A DNA stretch of 64,000 bases from Polytrichum commune (taxonomy: Eukaryota > Streptophyta > Polytrichopsida > Polytrichales > Polytrichaceae), in contig OX485803.1 of assembly GCA_950295325.1 (NCBI GenBank), positions 3,782,001 to 3,846,000 of the forward strand. Reading direction: 5' to 3'. Made by a program: the position numbers and the translations under genes. Each line of letters starts with the position of its first letter. Positions within the stretch are counted from its first letter, which is position 1. The notes under the pieces are model-generated. The model ran no database searches. It was not told the origin of the DNA and was given only the letters and a program-made list of their open reading frames with translations. This document shows positions 10,708 to 21,350 of this stretch, one piece after another.

Positions 10708-12065
10708 TCAAGGGTCTAGTAGAAGGGCAAGCATGTTGTGGGTTTTGTTTGCTTTGAAGGCACATGCAAATAATATCAATGGATAGAGTACACGTGTAAC
10801 CTCACCCACCATGCAATCACAATGTGCCTCTAGCTCTACATCATTATTGTTGACCTTCATCCACGTACCTTGCCTACAATTGAGTTCTAAGCGGCACCTC
10901 GTGTAAATTGTAAGTGCAGCAAAGAATGCATTGTCAAGCAACCAATACCCTCTAGTTTGGTTGAGGACACTTTGCTTGACAACATGCTTCAATGCCTCTG
11001 TCACGGCACACGCCATTGCCCATGTAATTCCAAAGGGCATATGAGCTTGCAAAGCAATAGACTGTCTTTGATAGCATAAGTTGAATTTTGTTGCGTACTC
11101 TTAATTTTATTATACATGCACTCAACCACATGAAGGTCAAACCAGACAAGAAAGACACCATTGCTCACAAAATAAGGCAACGTTGATGGATTATGGGACT
11201 TGAGAATCCACCATTTTATGGGTCCAACATTGTTGATCATGTGCATATAAGTGACCATGATTCATAATGAGCCCAAAAACTCATAAAAATCGAAAAGACT
11301 TGTACCTGGAATACAACCACCTTTGACATAAACTTTGTCTTCATCGGTGTCTTTAATTCCTTGAAGGGAGACCGACATCAATACACACCCTATCCCACTA
11401 TTGTCTCTCCTTCCCGCTCTTCTTTGTCCAAGTTATGGTTTTTTTGCAGTGTTGCTTGAGCCTTCAATATGCTCACCTCCAACATGCCTCCACATACCTT
11501 CTCATCCATTTGGGCATATTGGCATGCCTTGCTCATGGCGTGCCCACACCAAATGCTGACATATGGCATTGCCATCCCAAGTGGTCCGCAAGTCACCATG
11601 GAGCTTAAAGTTGCTTCCAATGTTGGCAAATTGGCACCCTCATCTTTCACATAAACAACCACCTTGTCAGTTAGTTGGAATGTTTGGAGTATTCACTTAA
11701 CAATGTCTACAAGGACATCTCCTAATGTGTCGGACATTTCAAACAATCCACTGTCACATGTCACAACTACCACTCATTATCGACAAAGTTCATCATCATT
11801 GTGATAGTATCGTACCTGGTGTGGCTCGTCCACAAGTCAAAAGCAATAGAAACAATTGCACACGGCTGAAGGCAAGCAACACAAGGCACTGCATGGTTTT
11901 AGCTAACATCCATAGTATCAACTCTTGGCTCAATTGTTTGCGAGAAGGAAACTGAACGTTCAGATCCCTCTGCATCATAAGTAACCTCAACCAACTACTC
12001 ACGACAATGGATAGTGTCACATTCCCCATCACAACAAACAAAACAAGATCCTCCAAGAACTTCAC
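10708..12065 (-). pseudogene. hAT transposase pseudogene 1 (BED-hAT type)
   Basis: Consecutive minus-strand fragments follow the order of a plant-type hAT transposase. At 12065-11800 there is an upstream-of-core region with VQFPSRKQL and a following LAKTM. At 11662-11390 there is the core with YVKDEGANL, then HAMSKACQYAQMDEKVC and a SILKAQATLQK-like stretch. At 11052-10708 there is a C-terminal region ending in THNMLALLLDP, typical just before the dimerisation region. Frames change between fragments and stops intervene, so it is inactive. The N-terminal zinc finger may lie upstream near 12400-12870 but I cannot show it. Identification rests on recalled family motifs. Confidence 0.7.
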
Positions 12066-14090
12066 TTGCGGTAAGTTTGAGTTTTGATACGTAGTCTAAA
12101 ATCCAAAGAACTCCGTGATTAAGGTCAGTGCAACACTTTATCACTTCTCAGACTTTTGCCTCTTGTTGTCCTCCCCTATCTCTTTCAAGGCAATTTTTTA
12201 GCGCTCCAAATTTACCTCGTGCTTCAACATGCTAGTGCTCCCATGGCTTAAATTGTATTGTAATGTTCATGCAGTGAAGAACATATGCTGAAAGTTCCTA
12301 CAATTGGTGCACCATGTCCACCACCAAGCATCTCAAAGGGTAGGCAATAAAATGGAAATCAAATCAAACACATGAGCAACAAATGCAAGCACCATACAAG
12401 GTGACTAGAAATTTAAAATGGCAAAAAAAGGTCTGACCGACAGTAGCCATTGTCATAATCCACCAACCTAGGGGTGGCAAATCCAAGCATAAGGGCCACA
12501 TGAGGCGATTGCAATTGAAAAATGGCAAGAATAAGATTAAAATTAACATCTAATGGACCCCAACCATAGGTAGAATCTACTAGACCTTCACATCCAACCT
12601 AGGAGCAACAAATGCAAGCACAAGGACCACTTGAGGTGATTGGGCATGACATTTGCTTTTCTTCTTCTAGTGTTTCTTGTTGGGGAGAGGATGTTGAAGC
12701 AAATGAAGACATCGGGTGACATATGACGCACTACATCACTCGGGTTTCTTGAATGTGCACATCCATGTTTCCTTCCATGAGCCGGAAGAATGCCCAAACA
12801 TGCGCATTTATGTGGTAAGGAATCCAAAACCTTGAGTTCTCTTCCAACCCCTTCACCTTGCCTCTCCAAACTGCAACCTCCTCAACTGCTTGGACATCCT
12901 CTCCTAATGGGGTTGCCTATAACCTTTTGAATGCATCCCCTCAAGTGCTCTCAACTATAAACCTTGTCACATCTATCTCATCCCTAACCATTTCCTCATC
13001 ACTCTCCCATGCATGGGGTTCCATACTTATTGGCCTAGTGCCGAACCACCCCAACCCAACACCAAAATCACTTTCCTAAGGCGCAATCAACAAACCAACC
13101 TCATATTTGAAACTCCGAAGTGCAACACCAATACAAAACACAACATTCAACTAGAAGTGCACAACTTATGTACCTCAACTAGTAACGGCCACCAGAAAAT
13201 CGCATACCCGCAAGTAGAACGTGCATCCGAACCTTTAGGTGCACCGCGGTACTAATCTCGGGGAGAAGCACGACAACACCAACTAATGTAGTAATGCCCC
13301 CTTCCCACTTGGCTTTAGCTAAGCCTAAAAGTTGGCAAATGATGTGGCATGGTTTAAAAATGGAGGTTTTAAGCCTCAACTACCCACCTTCCCATTGGTA
13401 CCTAGACAGGAGACAAGAATGTAGGACCTTTAAAAGTGTCGCCTCCCGCCCTTGCGATTGGTTGCTTTTACTCTTAGCTACGAGGGCACGAGGGGCTTCA
13501 TTAACAAAAACCGATGGTAAGATAGATGAGTAGTAGGGCATTTGGGGATGGAACAAAAACTATCCAACATTCAGTGCTTGGTAGATAAAAACAATGAACA
13601 TGTGTGAAAACTACTTAACTGAAACCTACTCGAAAATCTCCGGAGCAAGTTCTTGTAGGTGCATTGAGATAGCTGGATGCCTCCGCTATAACCGAGAGAG
13701 CTTTACCCAGTTTTTAGAAAAAAACTTTGGTTATTTGGTAAAGTCAGGTGGGAAGGGGGCATAAGGTTCACAGTCAAGGGTCCCCCTTCACCCACCCGGC
13801 ACAATAGGGTTTTTGCTGGGTATGTCCAACATACATACCCTGGGGTCTGATGTTGGATACCCTTCCATATAACCGTCTCCATACCCGCTGCTCACCCGTG
13901 TACCAAACCAACACCGGACTCTAGAAACCAATATTGACACACAGTAAATGTGTGGTCACGCTGTCAAATAAAATTATCGAGAATCAAATGACTCCGATGC
14001 AGCCTGCCTGTTAGATAAAGCAATCGAATATGGATTCCAAGGGGGCTGACAAGGTCCTACTAGCTTAGAGGGCTAAGAATAGGAGAGGCG
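12066..14090. other. No recognisable gene
   Basis: Probably the remainder of the hAT element on its left side, then anonymous sequence. ORFs of 60-90 codons occur on both strands but resemble nothing I know. I see no transposon ends. Confidence 0.45.
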
Positions 14091-14102
14091 TCCAGGATGA
14101 CA
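14091..14102. repeat. Target-site duplication of the giant LINE (3' side)
   Basis: TCCAGGATGACA occurs here and again at 29381-29392, exactly at the two edges of the strongly G/T-rich (plus strand) block. A 12-bp identity at these two places fits target-primed retrotransposition. Confidence 0.75.
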
Positions 14103-14269
14103 AAGAAAAAAGAAAAAAGAAAATAAAAAATAACGCCAGTATTATATACCGGCATGAATGCGAGCCCGTTAACCCTGTATTAATCACGGTGTCCCGTGAT
14201 GTAATATAGGGCGTTATGCCTCCTTTGGGAGGTGGGCTCTTGTTTCCATATTATATTAGTTAGTTTTAG
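14103..14269 (-). other. Structured 3' UTR of the LINE
   Basis: On the coding strand an outer 8-bp stem ATAACGCC/GGCGTTAT (plus-strand 14130-14137 and 14210-14217) encloses a perfect hairpin ATCACGG-GACA-CCGTGAT (14183-14200) and a smaller CCGGTAT/ATACTGG pairing. Non-LTR reverse transcriptases often recognise a 3' RNA fold to prime on their own transcript; that role here is inference. Confidence 0.6.
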
Positions 14270-14956
14270 TTAGGGTGGGGGGACCGGGGTTTGTTTGTTA
14301 TCAAGTTTTCTTTTGTTTAGAACTAGGTATGTGAGGTATTTAATGGCGTTTTCGTGTATTTTCTTCATGAGGGATTTAATGTTGTGCTTTGGGATTTTAA
14401 GTTTGGTTAGTTTTTCTATGGAATGTTCGTGTATAGCTCCTCTTACTCCGGCTGTGATGGTAATTAGGGGGTTGACTTTCCAGCCGATGTTTTGTATGTT
14501 GTTGATTAGTGGATCGTATTTGGTGTGTTTGTGGGTGAGGGCTCCGTCCGGGAATCTGTCATGGCAGTATGTGAACTCAATAAATTGGATTGTGTGGTTG
14601 GGAGAGGGTAGGATGGGGGTGGGTGATTGGTTTTGGGCTCCTATAATGCACAATATGTCGGGTTTTAGCTGGGCTGGGCATTGGCATTTCGTTTGTGAGC
14701 ATGTGCATGCTAAGAGCCAGTCTGGTACTGTGTGATCTTGTGGTTGATTGTTGTGGTTACCCGCATTGACCAATGTAAAAAACCTTGTGTTGTTGTTGGC
14801 TTGGAGTGTTTGGGTGATCAGGTGGACTGCCTTGTTGTGTCTTGCAATTCTTAGTCCTTTTAAGTACGGGTGTTCGCATGTGGATAGTAGGTGGGGCCAT
14901 GTGTCTCTGTCATTTCTTTGGCATAGTGTGCAGTTAGGGTTCTGGAATTGGAGGGG
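14270..14956 (-). pseudogene. ORF2 C-terminal CCHC knuckle and restriction-like endonuclease domain
   Basis: Directly after the TAG at 14957 the frame encodes CTLC..H..C (CX2CX9HX4C, 14876-14932), then RHNKAV and a VNAG stretch. Counting from codon 14773, a cysteine cluster (C23, C25, C30, C32) precedes KPDI (37-40), QFIEFT with E66, and HKHTKYDPL with K82 and K85, then GWKVNPLITITAGVRGA. The series PD, then D/E followed by T, then K..KY.PL and G..V, with the CCHC knuckle just before it, is the layout of the restriction-like endonuclease of R2/R4/Hero/Dualen-type retrotransposons. It would nick target DNA. The loop between PD and E is longer than usual. Confidence 0.72.
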
Positions 14957-15730
14957 CTAGAATATATGTTTTCTATGGTTGCTCATATATTGTGCATATC
15001 TAAATTTTAGAGTTTGGGCAATTTGTGTGTCGGGGACCTGTTTGCTTTTCCAAAAGTGGTTGGAAAGTTTTTGGTTGATTTGTTTGTTTGATATCCATTT
15101 GTCGACGTAAGGGTATTTTTGGATGGCTAATGCGCATTCACGGTTTTCGTGCTCTTTAGTTATAAATGTGCGAAGGTTTCGGATTGCTCCGTCGTGTGTG
15201 CCAGTTGGGCAACTTGCTAACCAATATGGGGTTGTGCGGGCTATGTGTATCCGTGGTGTGGTGTCGGGTTTGTCTTTAAGTGTTCCCATATTTGCTAGTG
15301 TATCTGCCATTTCATTGCCACTAATGCCTGTGTGCGCTCGTACCTTATGTATGTGGACCATGTGTTGGGTCCAATATATTTGGTTGATAATGGCTGCGAT
15401 AAGAAGTTTGTCCGGGTGGTGGTGTTGGGATGTTGGGTGTTGTATATGGTTATTAATTAAGTATATGCTATTGAGGCTGTCTGTAAATATATGGGTGTCT
15501 CTTTGGGTGATTTGTATGGTTTTGATGGCTATGAGAATTGCATTTAGTTCGGCTCTTAAGATGTTTTGGTATCCGGGTAATCTTTCGGATATTTGGGTGT
15601 TGTTGTTGGAGCTATATACTCCCGAGCCTGCGGTATTGCCCACTATTTGTCCCTCGGAGTTTTTGGATGGTGGGATGAATGATCCATTTGTGTATATGCA
15701 CGCTTGCGGGTCGTATTTAAGGGGGTGGAT
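14957..15730 (-). pseudogene. ORF2 RNase H domain
   Basis: In the 499-codon block starting at 16456, residues about 250-392 form a type-I RNase H. IYTNGS (254-259) holds the first active-site position, RAELNAI gives E303, IFTDSLNS gives D326, and VRAHTGISGNEMAD gives H375 and D385. The first catalytic Asp is replaced by Asn257 (codon AAT at 15686-15688; the usual motif is YTDGS), which should abolish metal binding. The change is one G-to-A step from GAT. The domain would remove RNA from the RNA-DNA hybrid. It lies after the RT and before the CCHC knuckle. The block ends in a premature TAG. Confidence 0.85.
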
Positions 15731-15946
15731 GTGGTGATATGTGAGGGGTAGGGGTGTGGTGGTGGTGTTGGGGGAGGGGGGGATTATTACGTGGGGGGTG
15801 TTTTGCCATTTGTTGGAGAATTTAACGTTATAGTGTGCATGGGTGGGTTGTATGTGGTGTGTTTCTATATGTGTGGTGGTTAATCTTTTTAGTATGTTTT
15901 GTAATTCTTGTGCGGACTTTGGGTTTGGTGTTATTGTTGTTTGGTT

Positions 15947-16351
15947 ATGTATGCAGATGATGGACGTAAGTGATGGTTCAATGTATTGATAATATTTGGG
16001 CCATTCTGGTGTGGGGTTATATTGGATGCTATGTGGTGGGATGGTTACTATTGTGTGTATGTATGGGTGGTTGTTGAGTGGTATTTTTTGTGGTGTCCAA
16101 TCGGTGTGATTGATTATTAGTATGGTAATGGAGTTTGTGTCTTCTTTGGCTGCCATTCTAGCCCAATGTATGGCCTCGACGGTTGTGTTATGGTCAGTGG
16201 GGAATGCTAGGCCTATGCCATTCCATTTAGAGGAGTGGGCATGTCCTAGTGAGCCAAATATTATGTCTCGGGTGTGTGGTGAGTTGTATTGTGTGAGTTG
16301 GGTAGGACATGTGAGTGGGGATGAGTAGTAGGAGTGTGTAATGTTAAATGT
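15947..16351 (-). pseudogene. ORF2 PCIF1-like methyltransferase-like segment
   Basis: Residues about 36-170 of the block starting at 16456 contain YSSPLTC (44-50), then a D followed by IIFGSLG (64-71), W and G, AFPT (84-87), IHWARMAA, and a hydrophobic strand ITILIINHTDW. This spacing recalls the PCIF1-like N6-adenine methyltransferase family (FSSPLNC, D..FGS.G, NPPF, then a strand ending in P.W). The catalytic NPPF is AFPT here, so if the relation is right the domain is non-catalytic or decayed. The resemblance is from memory and weak; a retroelement-specific linker domain is the alternative. Confidence 0.4.
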
Positions 16352-17308
16352 TTCTATGAGGAGTTTAGTTATATCCGGGTGTAGTGTATGGTGTTGGTTT
16401 TGGGGTAGGATGGTTTTTGGCTTTTTCTTAGGTAGTATGGATATGTATCTTTGCATGAGCCATATTATCTCAATCTCAAAGTCTTGTGGGGGCGGTTGTA
16501 GGAAGTTGGTTATGTGCGGTTGGTTGTTATGGTTAAATTGGTTCCATAGCCAATGTAATCGTTCCGTGGTGATTGTGGCTATGTATTTACCATTTTGGTC
16601 ATATATGTTGGATTCAAGGTTGTGTATTTGTATGGTGGGTTTATTACTAAGGATGTCTTTGTCCGGGTTGCATTCTTGTATGTTGGTGTGTAGATTGGTG
16701 ATATTGAGGGGGGGGGGGGGCGTATGTATTTTTTGTCTTTTGTTTGTGTGTGAGTGGTGTGGGTGGCGTATTTTTGAATGGCTAGTTGTTCCGTTGTTTT
16801 GTTATGAAATTGTGTGATGCGTAGTAAGTTATGGTCTAGTAGGATGTTGTCGGGGTGTAGGAGGTCCGTCTCCTTTCGCCATTGTAGTGTGGGTCCTTGT
16901 GGGTTTTGCCATTGACATAGGTATTGTTTTGTGATGGCTTGTGCTCCCCATTTGTCTTTTCTTGTGGAGGTTTTGTCTTTGATTATGGCGTGGATTGCCC
17001 GTCCGAGGGTGTGTTGGGGGAGGGGGGGGGGGGGGTGTTATGTTTGTGGGTGTTTGTTGTGGTAGGTGGGTGTGGTTTAAGTGTTGTGTGGATGTTGGTG
17101 TCGGTGGGAATATTGTGGAAGCGTGTTGGAGTGCCTCTTTGATGGTTTTGGTGATGTGGTTATAGGTGGCCCGAAATTCTTCGGGGGTTAGAATGGCCGT
17201 GTTTTCTTTGTTTTGAATTTGCATTATTGTTGTTATTCCGTGTGTGTAGAGTTTGTCGAGGTATTTATGTGATTTTATTTTGGAGGTGTCGGCGAGGTTG
17301 GTGTATGT
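16352..17308 (-). pseudogene. ORF2 linker region with two compensating homopolymer frameshifts
   Basis: From 17308 the frame reads protein-like sequence to a poly-proline codon run at about 17023-17036. Beyond it the protein-like reading (for example LGRAIHAIIKDK, then QWQNPQGP and LQWRKETDLL) is in a different frame until a second C run at about 16707-16719. After that the original frame resumes with NLHTNIQ and ERLHWLWNQF and runs into the methyltransferase-like segment. Slippage in two poly-C tracts, biological or from sequencing, explains this. I recognise no catalytic motif in the linker. Confidence 0.7.
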
Positions 17309-19537
17309 TTATTGGGATATCCACATTTGTTCTAGTGGGGTTTTTATGAGGGGGAATGCGCGATTTGTTGTGGTGACGTGGATCTCATATTCTCTTTTCA
17401 AGAGGAAGAGAGTTCTTGCTATGGGGGATCTAATGCATGCTTGTTGTTTTAGTTTGGGGAGGTGCAATGATCCTCCGTATTTGGCTACTATATATTTAGT
17501 TAGACCTTGGTAGATGAGGCCTAGTTGTCCGGGGTCGTTTAAGGCTTGGATGAGTTGTTGACCGATGCAATGTATGTAGTCCGGTAGGAGGGAGGTTACG
17601 TCTATGCCGAAGTTTTCGTGTGGGAGGTGTGTTAGTATGTTGGCCGTGCTTTTAGGTATTTTACATATTTCTTTGGTTAGTCTTCCTATGACTTTGTCTA
17701 GCTTTATTATGTCGGGTTTGGAGAAGGGGACTGCGTAGTATGCATAGGCTATGCGAGGTTTTATGACCGTGTTAAGGATGTTGATTTTTTGTTTAAGACT
17801 AGCTGGGGAGAGGGTTAGCAATTTGCATTGTTGTTTGGCCCTTTGGAGTGTAGTTTCTTTTTGAATGTTCCATTTTAGAGATGGTATTAGTTGGATACCT
17901 AGGTATGCGTATGGTTCATTTTGTGTGAGGGTGGGAAAGGTTTTTGTTTTGTAGGTAATATTTTGGGATTGTATGTAGGCTTTGAATGTGTTGGGTTTAA
18001 GTTTCGATTGGTTGGGGCACCCAGTAATGGCGCATTTGGAGAGGTTTAGGTCCATGTGGGACCATTCGGCAAATTTTTGTAACTTGAGTATTTGTGGTTG
18101 TATGTGATTTATGTTGTCGGATATGATTGCGAGGTCATCCGCGTAGGCTGTAGTGGTGCACGTGGAGGTGGATGTACTGAAGTGGTATCCCATGTCATCT
18201 TTTTCTAGCCATCTTAGTAGTGGTTCCAGGAAAATGATGAAGAGGTAAGGGCTAAGTGTATCCCCTTGGATGGTGCCTCGACTAATTGTTACTGAGGGTG
18301 TGGTACCAAATTGATTGCCTGTGAATGAGGTTGTTGAGTGTGTGTATATGTTTCCGACTAATTCAGCTGCGTCTGAGGGATAACCCATGTCTTCCATTAG
18401 GGCTAGTAATCTTGCGTGGTCAATGTACCCAAAAGCGTTTCGAAAGTCAATGTAGGTGAGGTAAATATCTTTGTTGGTGAGTTTGGCGTCTTCCAGGGCT
18501 GCAATTATCATTTGTAATTGTCTTGAGGTGTTTCGTTGTGGCCGGAAGCCCTCTTGACTGAAGTGTATTATTTTATGTTTTTCCCCGTATCTTGTGAGTA
18601 GGGCCGTTAGGGTACTAGTATATAGTTTATATATGATATTAGCTAGTGCTATCGGTCGATAATTGGCGAGGTGAATAGGGTCGTCTTTCTTGTGGAGTAG
18701 GATGGTTTTGCTATGTTTCCATTGGGTTGGGATTTCCCTCTGTTTGTAACAATGTTGGAAAAATAGAAAAATTAAGTTTTGGCATTTTGGTGGTAGTGCT
18801 TTAAAGATATCATTGGGTATGTTATCGGGGCCGGGAGCTTTACCTTTTGTTAATCTCTTGACGTAAGAGTCGTATATTGCTCGGGAAAATTGGGTGCTTA
18901 TGGATGTAGTATGGTGGCCTCTTTTGTCAAGTATTATTCCATTGTGTGTGTGCCAAGGGTATTTGCGGATTGCGCATTGACATGTGTTTGGGTGGTCTAT
19001 AGGGTCGTTACATAGTGGTGCTTGTCTTTGGAAGGATGCTTGTTGTGTGTAGTATATTTCATTTGCTATATCTTGGGGTTTGGTTAGGATGTCTCCTTGG
19101 GCATTTTGTATGCAGTCTAGGGAACTTTCGATGATTGGGTAGAATATATTTTTGTGTATTGTTTTGGGTTTGATGTTGAGCAGTGCTCGGTATTTTGTGA
19201 TGGCATTTTTGCAGTTGGTTGTGGTTTGCTTGACTATGATTTTGTGTGCTTCGATTTTTGCTTTTCGTCCTATGTTGGCTATTTCTTCTATCCATAGTGC
19301 TTGCTCTGGGGGGTTCATAGGGAGTGGGGGGACAGTTAGATTGTTAATTAGTGTTAGGGATTGTGTGTCGGGGTGGTTTTGGAGGTTGGTATGTGGAAGT
19401 TGGCATGCGGCCCGAATGGCCTTGCGAGTTCCGTGGTATATTTTGAGATGATGTTTCCATAATTTTTGTTGTTTTCTACGTATGAATCCTCTTTGGATTT
19501 TGGCTCTAGTGGTAAGTGGCGGTGTGGGTGTTGTCAT
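17309..19537 (-). pseudogene. ORF2 reverse transcriptase domain
   Basis: Counting from the ATG at 19537, the non-LTR RT motifs appear in order: KGKAPGPDNIP (231-241), ILLHKKDDP and NYRPIALAN (279-300), GFRPQRNTS (330-338), YIDFRNAFGYIDH with the first catalytic Asp at 364 (362-374), GTIQGDTLSPYLF (421-433), and YADDLAIIS (465-473, 18119-18145). SKC follows further on. All catalytic aspartates are present. The upstream in-frame region (to 19624) and the downstream region are open except for TAA at 19625-19627 and at 17309-17311. The RT copies the element RNA at the nicked target. This part of the copy is the best preserved. Confidence 0.92.
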
Positions 19538-19627
19538 GCAAGTTTTTTCTATGCATTGACTTAGGGAGTTTATGATGTTTTGGAAGTCATTTTGGGCGTC
19601 TTGCCATTGTGTTTGTATGAGTCTTTA

Positions 19628-20530
19628 TTGTTGTAGAGTTTTAGTGAGGTTTGTTATCTCTAGGTTTTGTTCTTCTAAGAATGTGGTTTGGAGGTTTGTG
19701 GGAGGTATGGGATATATGATGCGGGGGTTGGTGGGGGTCGTTTTGGTCTCTTTAAGAACTATGCTATTAGTGGGTAGTTGGAGTTGTACCGGGTAGTGAT
19801 CGGAATTTTGGTTGAGGTTTGTTATTGTGTAACTTTGTAATGTGTTTTTGTTTGAGTAAAAACCGTCTATGTGGCTAGTTGATGTGTAGTTGTGACCTCC
19901 TTGTCTTGTGAATTTTTCTAGGTTGTTTATCGGGTGAAGTCCCAGGGTACTTGTAAAGTGGGCCCATTCGTAGTCATCTTGGTTAGGAGGGGAGTTTATA
20001 CCGTTGGAGGATCTTCTTTTGAGTAATATGTCCCGGTTGAAGTCTCCCGCTAGGATGATGTAGTGATTTTGGTAATTGTGGGTGATTCTTAGGAATTCAT
20101 TTTGTATGTCTTGTATGAGGTGTACGTCGTAAGGGTGTGATGGCATATACATATTAATGAGGAGTATTGGTGTGATAGGTTTGTTGTTGATAATGATGGC
20201 TTGTAAGTAGTGTGATATTGGGCTAGGGGTGGGTATTTTGGTGATGTTTTCATTTGTATATATGGTTTTAGGTATCATTGCGAGTATGCCTCCTCGTGTC
20301 ATAGTGGGTCCGGCGAACCGATTTTGGTTGGTGGTTAGGTTGTTAGAGTTGTTATATATGATTTTATAATTTTGTAGTTTTCTGTCTATGTATGTTGTGG
20401 ATTTTAGTTTTTGTAGTTTAGTTTCTTGTATGAGTATGATGTGGGGGGTTGTGGGTAGGGTTTGTGTAAGTTCTTGGATGCCTGGTAGACTAGAGCTTAT
20501 ACATCCTGTGTTCCATGTGATTATTTTCAA
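19628..20530 (-). pseudogene. ORF2 APE-type endonuclease domain
   Basis: Residues from 20530: IITWNTG (N7), ILIQETK (E36), RGGILAMIP, LINMYMPS, LAGDFNRDI (D163), SHIDGFY (D222) and SDHYPVQLQL (D244, H245). These are the full set of apurinic-endonuclease-like catalytic residues found in LINEs, so the fold is intact. The block opens at TTG, not ATG, and is in frame with the 2A segment upstream and the RT downstream, from which it is separated only by TAA codons and one TGA. It would nick target DNA to prime reverse transcription. Confidence 0.9.
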
Positions 20531-20626
20531 GGTCGTTGTTTGGTGGTTGTATGTGTTCGTGGTTGCGGGCGGCGCGGGGTTGGTGTTTGTGTCTTGTGTG
20601 TGTGGGTAGTATCATTTTATTGTTTA

Positions 20627-21328
20627 GGTACACTTAGTGAGTTCTTCAAGGATTTTCCGGGGTATGTGAGGTAGTTCCATTTTCAAGTCTTGTAGGTTTG
20701 TTGGTTTACCTTTAGCAATGTTGTCATTAATACGGGAGTATGCTTGTGTTATTGTGGGTATTTGTGTGTTTGGGGTCGGGATGGTGATGTGGCGTGCGTT
20801 TAAGTTTGTGTTAGTCGGTGTGTTGTGTAGTCTTTGGAGAATTGTTAGGCATCTTGGGTCTAGGTCATTGGTCATTAGTTGGTTGCAGATGTCTGGGTTG
20901 GGACTATAGACTATTATGAATGTGTATAGTTGGTGATGGGTTGGGTATTCTGAGAGGGATGAACTATGTCGGCGTAGGTGGGGTAGGTCTTGGTTATGTG
21001 GGTGGGTATGAGTTTGAATAATGTAAGGGTCGAATAGTCCCTCAAGGTGGGCATATTGGTTTTTGAGTGTGATTGTGTTATGTATGAAGTATTGTTTTTG
21101 TCTTTGGGTGAATTCTATGGGGAGGTTGTACAAAATGGGTGGGGAGGGGCCCGGGTTGGTTTCAATGTCTCCACTAAGGGTTATGAGTGTGGTATTATTC
21201 CATATGTAATATTTTATGACTTTAGCTTTAGGGGTTTTTAGATGTGTGTGTGTGAGGTAGAGGATGTTGCTTATGTGTAAGGTAGGTTGGATGGGTGGGA
21301 TGGGGGGTGGTGGGTTTGTTTGGGGCAT
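20627..21328 (-). CDS. ORF2 N-terminal segment with 2A ribosome-skipping motif
   Basis: The open segment starts at ATG 21328 and runs 234 codons to TAA at 20624. Residues 1-60 are a proline-rich then hydrophobic leader. Residues 52-61 are SGDIETNPGP, which matches the D-I/V-E-x-N-P-G-P consensus of 2A peptides; skipping would separate G60 from P61. About 170 residues follow with no recognised fold. 2A motifs at the N-terminus of ORF2 are known in APE-type LINEs of trypanosomes and animals. The segment continues in frame into the endonuclease across TAA and TGA, so it is probably the N-terminus of one polyprotein rather than a separate gene. Confidence 0.8.
21146..21172 (-). other. 2A peptide coding site
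   Basis: The codons encode GDIETNPGP with every consensus residue present. The upstream residues TTLITLS are hydrophobic, as expected for the helix of a working 2A. The expected effect is release of a 60-residue leader and restart of translation at proline. Confidence 0.85.
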
Positions 21329-21350
21329 GTGGTGGGTGGTGTGTTGTGTG

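Larger units (their letters stand above)
14270..21328 (-). pseudogene. LINE ORF2 polyprotein (2A-APE-RT-MTase-like-RNase H-CCHC-RLE), inactivated
   Basis: All recognisable ORF2 pieces lie in one reading frame over about 2,350 codons: ATG at 21328, APE from 20530, RT block from 19537, linker from 17224, RNase H block from 16456, C-terminal block from 14773. They are separated by TAA 20624-20626, TGA 20612-20614, TAA 19625-19627, TAA 17309-17311 and TAG 14957-14959. Between the poly-C tracts near 17023-17036 and 16707-16719 the protein-like reading is in another frame and then returns, so two opposite slips cancel. The APE block has no ATG of its own (it opens at TTG), which supports continuity with the upstream 2A segment. 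The 14270 TAA is taken as the natural stop, which is not certain. Confidence 0.8.

Noticed and set aside
14295..17142. Plus-strand ORFs of 130-200 codons opposite the LINE
   Set aside because: They are antisense shadows of the RNase H and C-terminal blocks, rich in C, V, W and L as expected from the complement of A/C-rich coding DNA.
14270..21328. Alternative nuclear genetic code with TAA and TAG read as glutamine
   Set aside because: TAA/TAG stops in ORF2 fit Gln positions, but ORF1 ends at a TAG followed by stop-rich sequence, two stops are TGA at Arg-like sites, and simple C-to-T decay explains all. The tRNA and transposons look like those of land plants.
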